Source: CAYGXH01 sp964354485
GTDB lineage: Bacteria > Bacteroidota > Ignavibacteria > UBA10030 > SZUA-254
Reading direction: 5' to 3'
DNA length: 7,144 nucleotides
Assembly: GCA_964354485.1 (NCBI GenBank)
Contig: CAYGZY010000177.1
Span: 1 to 7,144, forward strand
Shown here piece after piece: positions 1-5,423 of the stretch. The position numbers and the translations under genes were made by a program. The notes under the pieces were generated by a model, which was not told where the DNA came from, ran no database searches, and saw only the letters and a program-made list of their open reading frames with translations. How positions within the stretch are numbered: position 1 is the first letter of the stretch; the number at the start of each line of letters is the position of its first letter.

Positions 1-1
1 T

Positions 2-580
2 GTGGAGAGAGCGCGGAGTAAGAACGCAGAGATATTCGAGCGACGTGAGGGATTCAAACTGACCTATACACCTTTCGTGTGCGATGCGGTTATCAGGGCG
101 ATCAAACAGTTTCCTCTCATCAATTCATCGGTTGAGGGTGATAAAATCATCATGAAGAAATTCGTCAACCTCGGTATAGCAGTTGCGACCGAGAGCGGAT
201 TGATAGTACCGGTGATAAAGAATGCGGATGAGAAAAACTTTGTGGGACTTGCACGAGCAATTAATGACCTTGCCACTCGTGCCCGGACTAAGCGCCTCAT
301 GCTCACAGACATCGAGGGCGGGACATTTACAATTACCAACTTCGGTGTTTTTAATACGCATATCGGTATTCCGATTATTAACCAGCCGCAGGTTGCTATC
401 CTCGGAACGGGTGTGATTAAAAAGCGTCCTGTAGTAATTAATGATGCGATCGCCATTCGTTCGATCGCCAATTTCACTCTGGCGTTCGATCACAGGATTA
501 TAGATGGCGCGCTCGGAGGTTTATTTGTTGAAACAGTATGCAAATTACTCGGTGCTTACGATCCGGAAGCCCTCATTTAA
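2..580 (+). CDS. 2-oxoacid dehydrogenase E2 component, C-terminal catalytic domain (5'-truncated by window)
   Basis: Dihydrolipoamide acyltransferase (E2) moves an acyl group from the lipoyl arm to CoA in the core of a pyruvate- or branched-chain-type 2-oxoacid dehydrogenase complex in the cytosol. The visible 192 residues are most of the CoA acyltransferase domain. Family signatures are TNFGVFNTHIGIPIINQPQ (around residues 112-130), the AILGTG stretch after it, and the active-site motif FDHRIIDG near residues 162-169, with the catalytic His codon at 491-493. The N-terminal lipoyl and subunit-binding domains, and the true start, lie upstream of the window. The reading frame is open from base 2 and ends at TAA 578-580. 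The gene for lipoyl synthase begins 35 bases downstream, which fits a lipoyl-dependent enzyme. Which 2-oxoacid is used cannot be decided: no E1 or E3 gene is visible. The family call is firm; the substrate is open. Confidence 0.93.
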   Translation: MERARSKNAEIFERREGFKLTYTPFVCDAVIRAIKQFPLINSSVEGDKIIMKKFVNLGIAVATESGLIVPVIKNADEKNFVGLARAINDLATRARTKRLMLTDIEGGTFTITNFGVFNTHIGIPIINQPQVAILGTGVIKKRPVVINDAIAIRSIANFTLAFDHRIIDGALGGLFVETVCKLLGAYDPEALI

Positions 581-615
581 TGCGTGGCGATGTAATCAGA
601 ATGTAAATAGAAAAG

Positions 616-1527
616 ATGATATCTAAATCAATGAAAGAAAAAGTCAACTCATGTGTACCTGGAGCGGGTAATAAGACGGTGGAAAAGGTTAATCGTCGTC
701 CCCCGTGGCTTAAGGCGCGCATACCCGGCGGTGAAAAGTATGCATGGGTAAAGAAAATTATCGCATCCCGAGAACTACACACGGTCTGTGCAGAAGCACG
801 ATGTCCGAATATCGGAGAGTGCTGGAACAACGGGACGGCGACTTTCATGATTCTCGGTGATACATGCACGCGAAATTGCGGCTTTTGCGCCGTGAAGACG
901 GGGAAACCCACTGAGGTCGATACAGGGGAGCCTTACCGTATTGCGGAGGCGATCAGAGCAATGGAAATTCGGCATGCAGTAATCACATCAGTCAGTCGTG
1001 ATGATCTATCTGACGGCGGTGCGCAAATATTTGCAGAGACAATCAGGCAAATACGAGCAACTTCTCCGGGTACAAGAATTGAAGTACTTATTCCGGATTT
1101 CAAAGGCGATGAAAGTGCACTGGATACAGTTCTCAGTGCTTTGCCCGATGTTCTCAATCACAATCTGGAAACGGTTCCCCGCCTCTACGGGATAGTACGT
1201 CCTCAAGCATCATACCAGCAATCCCTTGCCGTTCTCGATAGGTCAATGCGCCGGGGATGTACCACGAAAACAGGATTAATGGTCGGTATCGGAGAAACCG
1301 CGGAGGAAGTAATCGCAGTAATGAAGGATGTACGTAGAGTGGGGTGTGATATTCTGACGATCGGTCAGTACCTTCAGCCAACGAAGGATCATCTCCCCGT
1401 GGCACGCTTTGTCCATCCCGATGAGTTTAAAATGTTCCGTGAAAAAGGTTTGGAGATGGGATTCAAGCATGTGGAATCGGGGCCTTTGGTTAGGAGCTCT
1501 TACCACGCGGAGCATCAGCGGCTATAA
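616..1527 (+). CDS. lipA: Lipoyl synthase (radical SAM)
   Basis: LipA inserts two sulfur atoms into protein-bound octanoyl groups, giving the lipoyl cofactor of 2-oxoacid dehydrogenases and the glycine cleavage system. The 303-residue product has the usual length and all diagnostic motifs. These are the auxiliary-cluster cysteines C58, C63 and C69 (CAEARCPNIGEC), the radical-SAM CxxxCxxC cysteines C84, C88 and C91 (CTRNCGFC), and the RSSY serine motif at residues 293-296, which supplies the unusual serine ligand of the auxiliary cluster. SVSRDDLSDGGA, LNHNLETV and GQYLQPTKDHLPV are further family hallmarks. The chosen ATG at 616 has no good ribosome binding site; an in-frame ATG at 631 is an alternative that would remove only five residues and no motif. 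The gene follows an E2 acyltransferase, its likely client, by 35 bases, so cotranscription is probable. No terminator is obvious immediately after it. Confidence 0.96.
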   Translation: MISKSMKEKVNSCVPGAGNKTVEKVNRRPPWLKARIPGGEKYAWVKKIIASRELHTVCAEARCPNIGECWNNGTATFMILGDTCTRNCGFCAVKTGKPTEVDTGEPYRIAEAIRAMEIRHAVITSVSRDDLSDGGAQIFAETIRQIRATSPGTRIEVLIPDFKGDESALDTVLSALPDVLNHNLETVPRLYGIVRPQASYQQSLAVLDRSMRRGCTTKTGLMVGIGETAEEVIAVMKDVRRVGCDILTIGQYLQPTKDHLPVARFVHPDEFKMFREKGLEMGFKHVESGPLVRSSYHAEHQRL

Positions 1528-1667
1528 ATAATCCATCAATATAAAACTGGATGTAAACCGCCGAATCATTTTTTTGTGATGAAACTGAGAACGGTGCATC
1601 GGGTATTTGATAATAGTCGAAATCAGTCGGATCGCCGGATAGAAATCAGTTTATGATATTCCCACAA

Positions 1668-1694
1668 CCTTATCCGCGCGGAGGCAAGATAAGG
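1668..1694. repeat. Inverted repeat CCTTATC/GATAAGG with nested 10-bp palindrome
   Basis: CCTTATC at 1668-1674 is perfectly complementary to GATAAGG at 1688-1694, with a 13-base loop. The decamer TCCGCGCGGA (1673-1682) is itself a perfect palindrome and overlaps the left arm. There is no T-tract after the right arm, so an intrinsic terminator for lipA is not supported. It lies 17 bases before an orphan Shine-Dalgarno sequence and could be a 5' untranslated hairpin or an operator-like site of a lost gene. Confidence 0.45.
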
Positions 1695-1710
1695 ATTTAC
1701 ACTTTGCTAG

Positions 1711-1755
1711 AGGAGGAGTGCGATTATGATGAACGATAAAATTAGTAAATATTAA
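1711..1755 (+). pseudogene. Orphan Shine-Dalgarno and nine-codon ORF, possible remnant of a gene start
   Basis: A perfect AGGAGG (1711-1716) sits nine bases before ATG 1726, the strongest ribosome binding site in the window. The frame encodes only MMNDKISKY before TAA at 1753-1755. The palindromic repeat begins two bases later. The likely reading is the preserved 5' end of a gene whose body was lost by deletion or replaced when the repeat arrived. A functional leader or regulatory micropeptide is the alternative. I cannot identify a former product from nine residues. Confidence 0.35.
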
Positions 1756-1756
1756 A

Positions 1757-1790
1757 GAGTCAGATTGCTTCACTTCGTTCGCAATGACGG
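1757..1790. repeat. Dispersed palindromic element of the GTCAGATTGC...GCAATGAC type
   Basis: GTCA (1759-1762) pairs with TGAC (1785-1788), and TTGC (1765-1768) pairs with GCAA (1781-1784), leaving a two-base bulge (GA) and a 12-base loop rich in TTC. The minus-strand reading, CGTCATTGCGAACGAAGTGA, resembles the short 'CGTCATTGCGAG...' palindromic repeats that I recall being scattered between genes in many unrelated bacterial genomes, a REP-like family of unclear mobility. Only one copy is visible here, so its repeat status rests on recognition rather than on copies in this window. Confidence 0.55.
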
Positions 1791-1898
1791 TAATAATTAC
1801 TTTTTAGTCAGCCCCTAGCGCGGCTCGTTATTCATAAGTCGGAGGACTAATTTATTAAAGAATGGATTCTACGCATAAACTCCGCTGATGAACCTTTA

Positions 1899-1921
1899 GG
1901 ATATTATGTGAAATGATATCC
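1899..1921 (+). promoter_or_regulatory. Strong 9-bp RNA hairpin
   Basis: GGATATTAT (1899-1907) pairs with ATGATATCC (1913-1921) around the loop GTGAA. Eight pairs are Watson-Crick and one is T-G (1905 with 1915). It is the most stable simple hairpin I see in the spacer. It has no T-tract directly behind it, so it is not a stand-alone terminator. It lies immediately before the C-rich arm of a longer possible structure, and could be the first stem of a leader RNA upstream of rplM. Confidence 0.45.
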
Positions 1922-1922
1922 C

Positions 1923-2037
1923 TTCCCCCTATTGCAGCGTGCCAACAACCCTGTGTGCATAGACCTGAATCTACCATCATTGGAACTACTCGAATAGGGT
2001 TTAAGTGGTCATCAGGGGGGAATACTGATTTTTTTTT
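1923..2037 (+). ncRNA. Candidate structured RNA or attenuator ending in a T9 tract
   Basis: TTCCCCC (1923-1929) is perfectly complementary to GGGGGAA (2016-2022), extended by a T-G pair (1930 with 2015), and would close a domain of about 100 bases. Competing or internal pairings are CCCTATT (1927-1933) with AATAGGG (1993-1999), AACCC (1947-1951) with GGGTT (1997-2001), and ACCAT (1973-1977) with GTGGT (2005-2009). ATCAG (2011-2015) with CTGAT (2025-2029) forms a small hairpin that runs directly into nine T residues (2029-2037), a terminator-like end. The closing helix and this terminal hairpin share position 2015 and exclude each other sterically, as in attenuators and riboswitches. No Rfam family is recognised, and the pairings were found by eye without energy calculation, so this is a hypothesis. 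It could control rplM or be an independent small RNA. Confidence 0.3.
2011..2037 (+). terminator. Weak rho-independent terminator candidate
   Basis: A five-pair stem ATCAG/CTGAT with a nine-base loop beginning GGGGG is followed at once by nine T residues. The T-tract is good but the stem is short and AT-rich for an intrinsic terminator, so it may act only conditionally or with the larger upstream structure. It would end transcription from lipA or from a leader RNA before rplM. Confidence 0.35.
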
Positions 2038-2055
2038 AAAGATCAATACTCAGTC

Positions 2056-2084
2056 TTGCCTATCTGAGAAATTTTTACTACATT
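2056..2084 (+). promoter_or_regulatory. Possible sigma-70-type promoter for rplM-rpsI
   Basis: TTGCCT (2056-2061) and TACATT (2079-2084) are separated by 17 bases, and each matches four of six consensus positions. It lies just after the terminator-like T-tract and would give a leader of roughly 50 bases before the rplM start. Position and spacing support it; the hexamers themselves are only average. Confidence 0.3.
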
Positions 2085-2138
2085 AACAATGTATCAAATC
2101 GAAATCTCTCATTTTTTATCAAATTTCAAGGATTTATT

Positions 2139-2582
2139 GTGACATTGGCTCAACGATTGACCCATTCGTACAAGCAGGATGAGATCGAAATGAAGTGGTA
2201 TCTCATTGACGCGAGCGGCCTTGTCCTCGGCAGAGTTGCGAGTCAGGTAGCTCGGGTCCTGCGAGGTAAACATAAACCAATTTTCACGCCGAATGTAGAC
2301 TGTGGAGATTATGTTGTCGTCATAAATGCAGATAAAGTAAGGGTCACCGGAAAAAGGGAATCATTGAAAGAATATTTTCATCACACCGGATACCCAGGCG
2401 GTGCTACCACGGAATCATACAAGGAATTGATGAAAACGAATCCTGAGAAGGTTTTTATGCATGCCGTGAAGGGGATGATCCCGCATAATCGTCTCGGTGT
2501 ACGCGTTATAAAAAAACTTAAAGTATATCGTGGCGCTGATCACCCGCACAAAGCCCAGAAACCAGAACCACTGAAAGTATAA
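2139..2582 (+). CDS. rplM: 50S ribosomal protein L13
   Basis: L13 is an early-assembly protein of the large ribosomal subunit. The 147-residue product carries the family landmarks LGRVASQVARVLRGKHKP, FTPNVDCGDYVVVINADK, the HHTGYPGG segment, VKGMIPHNRLG and the C-terminal LKVYRGADHPHKAQKPE. The start is GTG at 2139, with AAGGA (2128-2132) six bases upstream. The internal ATG at 2190 would drop the N-terminal segment and lacks a comparable ribosome binding site. The extra residues before MKWYLIDA, of the TLxxxxxxSY kind, are in keeping with L13 of Bacteroidota/Chlorobi-type bacteria. The stop TAA (2580-2582) overlaps the ribosome binding site of rpsI, so the two are translationally coupled or at least in one operon, as in most bacteria. 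Confidence 0.97.
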   Translation: MTLAQRLTHSYKQDEIEMKWYLIDASGLVLGRVASQVARVLRGKHKPIFTPNVDCGDYVVVINADKVRVTGKRESLKEYFHHTGYPGGATTESYKELMKTNPEKVFMHAVKGMIPHNRLGVRVIKKLKVYRGADHPHKAQKPEPLKV

Positions 2583-2592
2583 GGGAACGACA

Positions 2593-2988
2593 ATGGCAGT
2601 TCATCACCAGAAGATTACAGTCGGAAGACGAAAAACAGCAGTTGCCCGGGTCATTCTCAGGCCGGGCCAGGGTGACATCACCGTCAACCGTAAGGAACTA
2701 GCGAAATATTTTCCGATCGAGACACTCCGCAATGAGATACTCCTTCCGTTCACAGTAACTGAAACGTCTGGCAAGTACGACGTGCTAGCTACGGTTGAGG
2801 GTGGAGGCCCGTCAGGTCAGGCCGGAGCCATAAAACTCGGAATCTCCCGCGCCCTCGTCGAAATGAACGGTGATTTCCGCACGAAATTACGTTAACACAA
2901 TCTCCTGACACGGGATTCACGTATGGTGGAGCGTAAGAAATACGGCCAGAAAAAAGCGCGCAAACGATTTCAATTTTCTAAACGGTAA
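2593..2988 (+). CDS. rpsI: 30S ribosomal protein S9, interrupted by an in-frame TAA at codon 101
   Basis: S9 binds the small-subunit head; its C-terminal tail reaches the P-site tRNA. The ATG at 2593 follows AAGGGA (2581-2586) by six bases. The N-terminal part has GRRKTAVARV, the PGQGDITVN segment, and GGGPSGQAGAIKLGISRAL, all typical of S9. The frame meets TAA at 2893-2895 after 100 residues, where E. coli S9 has the lysine of ELRKAGF. In the same frame the next 30 codons read HNLLTRDSRMVERKK, then YGQKKARKRFQFSKR, then TAA at 2986-2988. That is a complete conserved S9 tail, and the total of 131 codons is the normal size. A single AAA-to-TAA change explains the stop; no frameshift is needed. 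Without readthrough the product would lack the tRNA-contacting tail. The identity is certain; whether the stop is real, an error or read through is open. Confidence 0.9.
2893..2895 (+). other. In-frame nonsense codon (TAA) inside rpsI
   Basis: The codons around it read CGT TAA CAC AAT CTC. It replaces a basic residue, most simply AAA, at a position that is Lys in E. coli S9 (LRKAG). The downstream frame is intact and under evident conservation, so any mutation is recent or tolerated. Genes next to it (E2, lipA, rplM, pyrH, frr) end with TAA, which argues that TAA is a normal stop here. Confidence 0.9.
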
Positions 2989-3214
2989 AATAAACACGAT
3001 ACCAGGGTTGTACGGGACGCACACCGTGGTTATAGCAGAATCGCTGAATTCGTACCTTATACCTGAGATGAGGATCAGCGAGTCACTGGAAAAAATTTAA
3101 AATATCAATCATACCCTCCGATTGAACCGGAAGTGTTCTGTCATGTTACATTGTGTCGGAATCCCGGGGAGAGATGAAGAGGGTAGACGAACAAACTAAC
3201 ATAGGAGTCATATA
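2989..3214 (+). promoter_or_regulatory. Spacer before rpsB, possible rpsB leader with hairpins
   Basis: These 226 bases contain no credible gene. ACCAGGGT (3001-3008) pairs with ACCGTGGT (3023-3030) through seven pairs and one mismatch, with two further pairs inside (GT 3010-3011 with AC 3021-3022). TCCGA (3117-3121) pairs with TCGGA (3156-3160), enclosing GAAC (3124-3127) with GTTC (3135-3138). None is followed by a T-tract, so termination after rpsI is not supported. A long spacer between rpsI and rpsB with stems near the rpsB start would suit an autoregulatory leader for S2, as is known for rpsB in other bacteria. No known leader motif is recognised. No clear promoter hexamer pair was found. 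Confidence 0.3.
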
Positions 3215-3961
3215 ATGCCCCGTATCGAATTAACCGACCTTCTTAATGCAGGTGCGCACTTCGGGCACCTCACACGCCGTTGGAATCCAAAGATGAAACC
3301 GTTCATTTTTATGGAACGCAATGGTATCCACATAATCGACCTCAAAAAAACCCAGGAACTGCTGGAATCAGCGAGCAATGCTCTTACCGACATAATAGGT
3401 CAGGGGAAGAAAATTCTTTTCGTCGGGACGAAGAGTCAGGCAGCGCAAGTTATCGAGGAGGAAGCGAAACGGTGTGGAGCTTTTTACGTATCGAAGCGGT
3501 GGCTTGGCGGGATGCTTACAAACTTCGCCACGATTCGTAAAAGCGTGAAGAGGCTTCAGAACATCGAGAAGATGGAGACTGACGGAACGTACGATAAGAT
3601 AACGAAGAAGGAGGCTCTCGTCCTAGATCGGGAAAAGGAGAAACTGCAGGACATACTTTCGGGTGTGGTCGACATGACACGATTGCCCGGCGCGTTGTAC
3701 GTTGTTGACATAAAAAAAGAGGATATCGCAATCAAGGAAGCCCGTAAGCTTGGAATCCCCATTTTTGCCATAATTGATACGAACTGCGATCCGATGGTTG
3801 TCGATTTCCCGATCCCTGCAAACGATGATGCGATAAAATCCATACAGGCAATATCAAAAGTGATTGCCGATGCGGTCCTCGAAGGGATGGAACGTGCGTC
3901 TGCGGAGCAGGAGGGTTCGGACGGAACGGTTAAGCAAGTGGAATTACAAAAAAGAAAGTGA
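3215..3961 (+). CDS. rpsB: 30S ribosomal protein S2
   Basis: S2 is a late-assembling protein on the back of the small subunit, needed for binding of S1 and mRNA in many bacteria. The 248-residue product is of standard length and shows the family signatures LNAGAHFGHLTRRWNPKMKP near the N-terminus, RNGIHIIDLKKT, ILFVGTKSQA, KRWLGGMLTNF around residue 95, and LPGALYVVDIKKEDIAIKEA followed by GIPIFAIIDTNCDP. The helical insert between these is charged, as usual. AGGAG (3203-3207) sits seven bases before ATG 3215. The last 20 residues are a variable acidic-then-basic tail. It starts the rpsB-tsf-pyrH-frr cluster; tsf begins 37 bases after its TGA stop. Confidence 0.97.
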   Translation: MPRIELTDLLNAGAHFGHLTRRWNPKMKPFIFMERNGIHIIDLKKTQELLESASNALTDIIGQGKKILFVGTKSQAAQVIEEEAKRCGAFYVSKRWLGGMLTNFATIRKSVKRLQNIEKMETDGTYDKITKKEALVLDREKEKLQDILSGVVDMTRLPGALYVVDIKKEDIAIKEARKLGIPIFAIIDTNCDPMVVDFPIPANDDAIKSIQAISKVIADAVLEGMERASAEQEGSDGTVKQVELQKRK

Positions 3962-3998
3962 ATCAGAGCACACACACGAGAGAAAGCGAGTTTATTGT

Positions 3999-4595
3999 AT
4001 GGTAATATCATCAGAACTGGTTAAAACACTGCGTGACCGTACCGGAGCCGGGATGATGGACTGCAAGAATGCACTTGCGGAGTCGAAAGGTGACATGGAT
4101 AAAGCTATAGATTATCTGCGTAAAAAGGGAGCTGCAACTGCGGAAAAACGCGCAGGCCGTGCTGCGAATCAGGGTGTCATCGAGGCGTACATCCATGCGG
4201 GCGGACGGATCGGAGCAATGGTGGAGTTAAACTGCGAGACTGATTTCGTTGCAAAGACCGACGATTTCAAATTCCTCTCACGTGAAATAACCATGCAGAT
4301 CGCTGCAATGAATCCGCTATACATAACCCGCGAAGATGTTACGAAAGGAACTATCGAACACGAGATGGAAATATACCGGCAGCAGGCACACAACGAGAAG
4401 AAACCTGAACAGGTAGTCGAACGTATCGCAGAAGGCAAGCTCGAAAAATATTACCAGGAATATTGTCTGCTTGAGCAAACATACATCAAAGACTCAGGCA
4501 AAACTATAAAAGATATTATCCTCGATATCACGGCGAAGACGGGCGAAAAGATAACTATCCGGAGATTCAAACGGTACCACCTCGGTGAACAGTGA
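3999..4595 (+). CDS. tsf: Elongation factor Ts, short form
   Basis: EF-Ts catalyses GDP release from EF-Tu so that it can reload with GTP. The start is ATG 3999, since the protein begins VISSELVKTLRDRTGAGMMD as the family does; earlier in-frame ATGs would lie inside rpsB. A purine-rich AAAGCGAG (3983-3990) precedes it by eight bases. The 198 residues comprise the UBA-like N-terminal domain (about 1-50) and one core domain with the EF-Tu-contacting TDFV motif (NCETDFVAKTDDF, around residues 79-91). The end is LLEQTYIKD, then ITIRRFKRYHLGE. E. coli EF-Ts is about 283 residues with a duplicated core and a coiled-coil module; the short single-core form is known from Thermus and many FCB-type bacteria, so this is not a truncation. 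It lies between rpsB and pyrH, the classical order. Confidence 0.95.
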   Translation: MVISSELVKTLRDRTGAGMMDCKNALAESKGDMDKAIDYLRKKGAATAEKRAGRAANQGVIEAYIHAGGRIGAMVELNCETDFVAKTDDFKFLSREITMQIAAMNPLYITREDVTKGTIEHEMEIYRQQAHNEKKPEQVVERIAEGKLEKYYQEYCLLEQTYIKDSGKTIKDIILDITAKTGEKITIRRFKRYHLGEQ

Positions 4596-4640
4596 AAAGA
4601 GGAAGCTAAAGGGATATCTGTAGACGCATTGACGAAATAG

Positions 4641-5390
4641 ATGATGAAAAAAATAAAGCCACACTACAAGCGGATTATCCTGAAGGTGAGCGGCGAGGCG
4701 CTTATGGGCGAAAAGGAATTCGGGATCGATGCGCGCTTTCTCGATCTGTATGCCGATGAGATCGCTGAAGTTTATAGATTGGGCATCCAGATCGGTATCG
4801 TCATCGGAGGTGGAAACATCTATCGCGGCGTCGAAAATTCTTCCGACGGAATCGATAAAGTAACGGGCGATCACATGGGGATGCTCGCAACGATGATCAA
4901 CGGCCTCGCACTTCAGGGTGCCCTCGAACACCGCGGGATTTTCACGCGATTAATGAGTCCCATAAAGATGGAAGAAATTGCCGAGCCGTTCATCCGCAGG
5001 CGCGCAATCCGGCACCTCGAAAAAGATCGTATCGTGATATTCGGCGCAGGTACGGGAAATCCATATTTCACAACCGATTCCGCCGCCGCACTCCGTGCAG
5101 TGGAAGTCAAAGCGGATATCATTATCAAGGGAACCCGCGTCGACGGTGTTTATGATTGCGATCCGGAAAAATTTCCCGATGCTTACAAATTCGATGAAAT
5201 CACTTACGATGAGGTCATCAAAAAAGACCTCAAAGTAATGGACCTGACGGCTATCACTCTCTGCAAGGAAAACAAAATGCCTATAATTGTGTTCAACGTG
5301 AATAGAGGGGGCAGCCTGAAACAGATTATTATGGGTAGACGCGTGGGCACGATCGTGTATTCGGAAATAAAAAGCGGAAAACAACGATAA
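4641..5390 (+). CDS. pyrH: UMP kinase
   Basis: PyrH phosphorylates UMP to UDP with ATP, the step between de novo pyrimidine synthesis and UTP/CTP. It belongs to the amino-acid-kinase fold and is normally a hexamer regulated by GTP and UTP. The 249 residues show KVSGEAL (15-21, nucleotide-binding lysine), the GGGN-x-x-RG loop (56-63), TGDHMGMLATMINGLAL (75-91, UMP site) and GTGNPYFTTDSAAALRA (137-153), then KGTRVDGVYDCDPEK. Two adjacent ATGs (4641 and 4644) can serve as the start; neither has a clear Shine-Dalgarno, the nearest purine run (AAAGGGA) being about 25 bases upstream. Translation may depend on coupling with tsf, whose stop is 45 bases upstream. The frame ends with tandem TAA TAA. 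Confidence 0.96.
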   Translation: MMKKIKPHYKRIILKVSGEALMGEKEFGIDARFLDLYADEIAEVYRLGIQIGIVIGGGNIYRGVENSSDGIDKVTGDHMGMLATMINGLALQGALEHRGIFTRLMSPIKMEEIAEPFIRRRAIRHLEKDRIVIFGAGTGNPYFTTDSAAALRAVEVKADIIIKGTRVDGVYDCDPEKFPDAYKFDEITYDEVIKKDLKVMDLTAITLCKENKMPIIVFNVNRGGSLKQIIMGRRVGTIVYSEIKSGKQR

Positions 5391-5423
5391 TAACTATCCT
5401 CATCAAGAATTGGCAGGACGAAA

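Larger units (their letters stand above)
1528..2138. other. 611-base spacer between lipA and rplM, rich in inverted repeats
   Basis: No protein of recognisable family is encoded here. The longest open frame is on the minus strand (1855-2046, 63 codons); it has no convincing ribosome binding site and overlaps the predicted hairpins, so it is not called. The first 130 bases hold little structure. From about 1668 the spacer has an inverted repeat (1668-1694), an orphan ribosome binding site with a nine-codon ORF (1711-1755), a palindromic repeat (1757-1790), a weak inverted repeat TTAGTC/GACTAA (1804-1809 and 1845-1850) enclosing AGCC/GGCT, a strong hairpin (1899-1921), a candidate structured RNA with a T-tract (1899-2037) and a possible promoter (2056-2084). 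It may be the eroded remains of a former gene plus the regulatory region of rplM. This is inference. Confidence 0.6.

Noticed and set aside
1804..1850. Integron attC site or tRNA in the TTAGTC...GACTAA inverted repeat
   Set aside because: The arms do not match the attC core-site consensus, there is no integrase, and the tRNA arms (T-loop GGTTCGAATCC-like) are absent.
1855..2046. Minus-strand 63-codon open frame between lipA and rplM
   Set aside because: It has no recognisable family, no convincing ribosome binding site, and coincides with the inverted repeats, so it is more likely a by-product of structured non-coding sequence.
2896..2988. Separate small gene for the S9 tail, reinitiating at ATG 2923 after the internal stop
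   Set aside because: No Shine-Dalgarno is present before 2923, and the product would begin inside the conserved segment, missing LLTRDSR. A split functional S9 is less likely than readthrough, a recent mutation or an error.
2593..2988. Frameshift in rpsI
   Set aside because: The conserved sequence before and after the stop is in the same frame, so no insertion or deletion is needed; a single substitution explains it.
2593..2988. Genome-wide reassignment of TAA
   Set aside because: E2, lipA, rplM, pyrH, frr and the PspC gene all end at TAA exactly where their families end, so TAA acts as a normal stop in this genome.
3864..3998. Upstream start for tsf at ATG 3864
   Set aside because: It would overlap rpsB by almost 100 bases and add residues not found in EF-Ts; the family N-terminus begins at ATG 3999.
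4596..4640. TTG at 4629 as a pyrH start
   Set aside because: It is in frame but meets TAG after two further codons; ATG 4641 or 4644 are the only usable starts.
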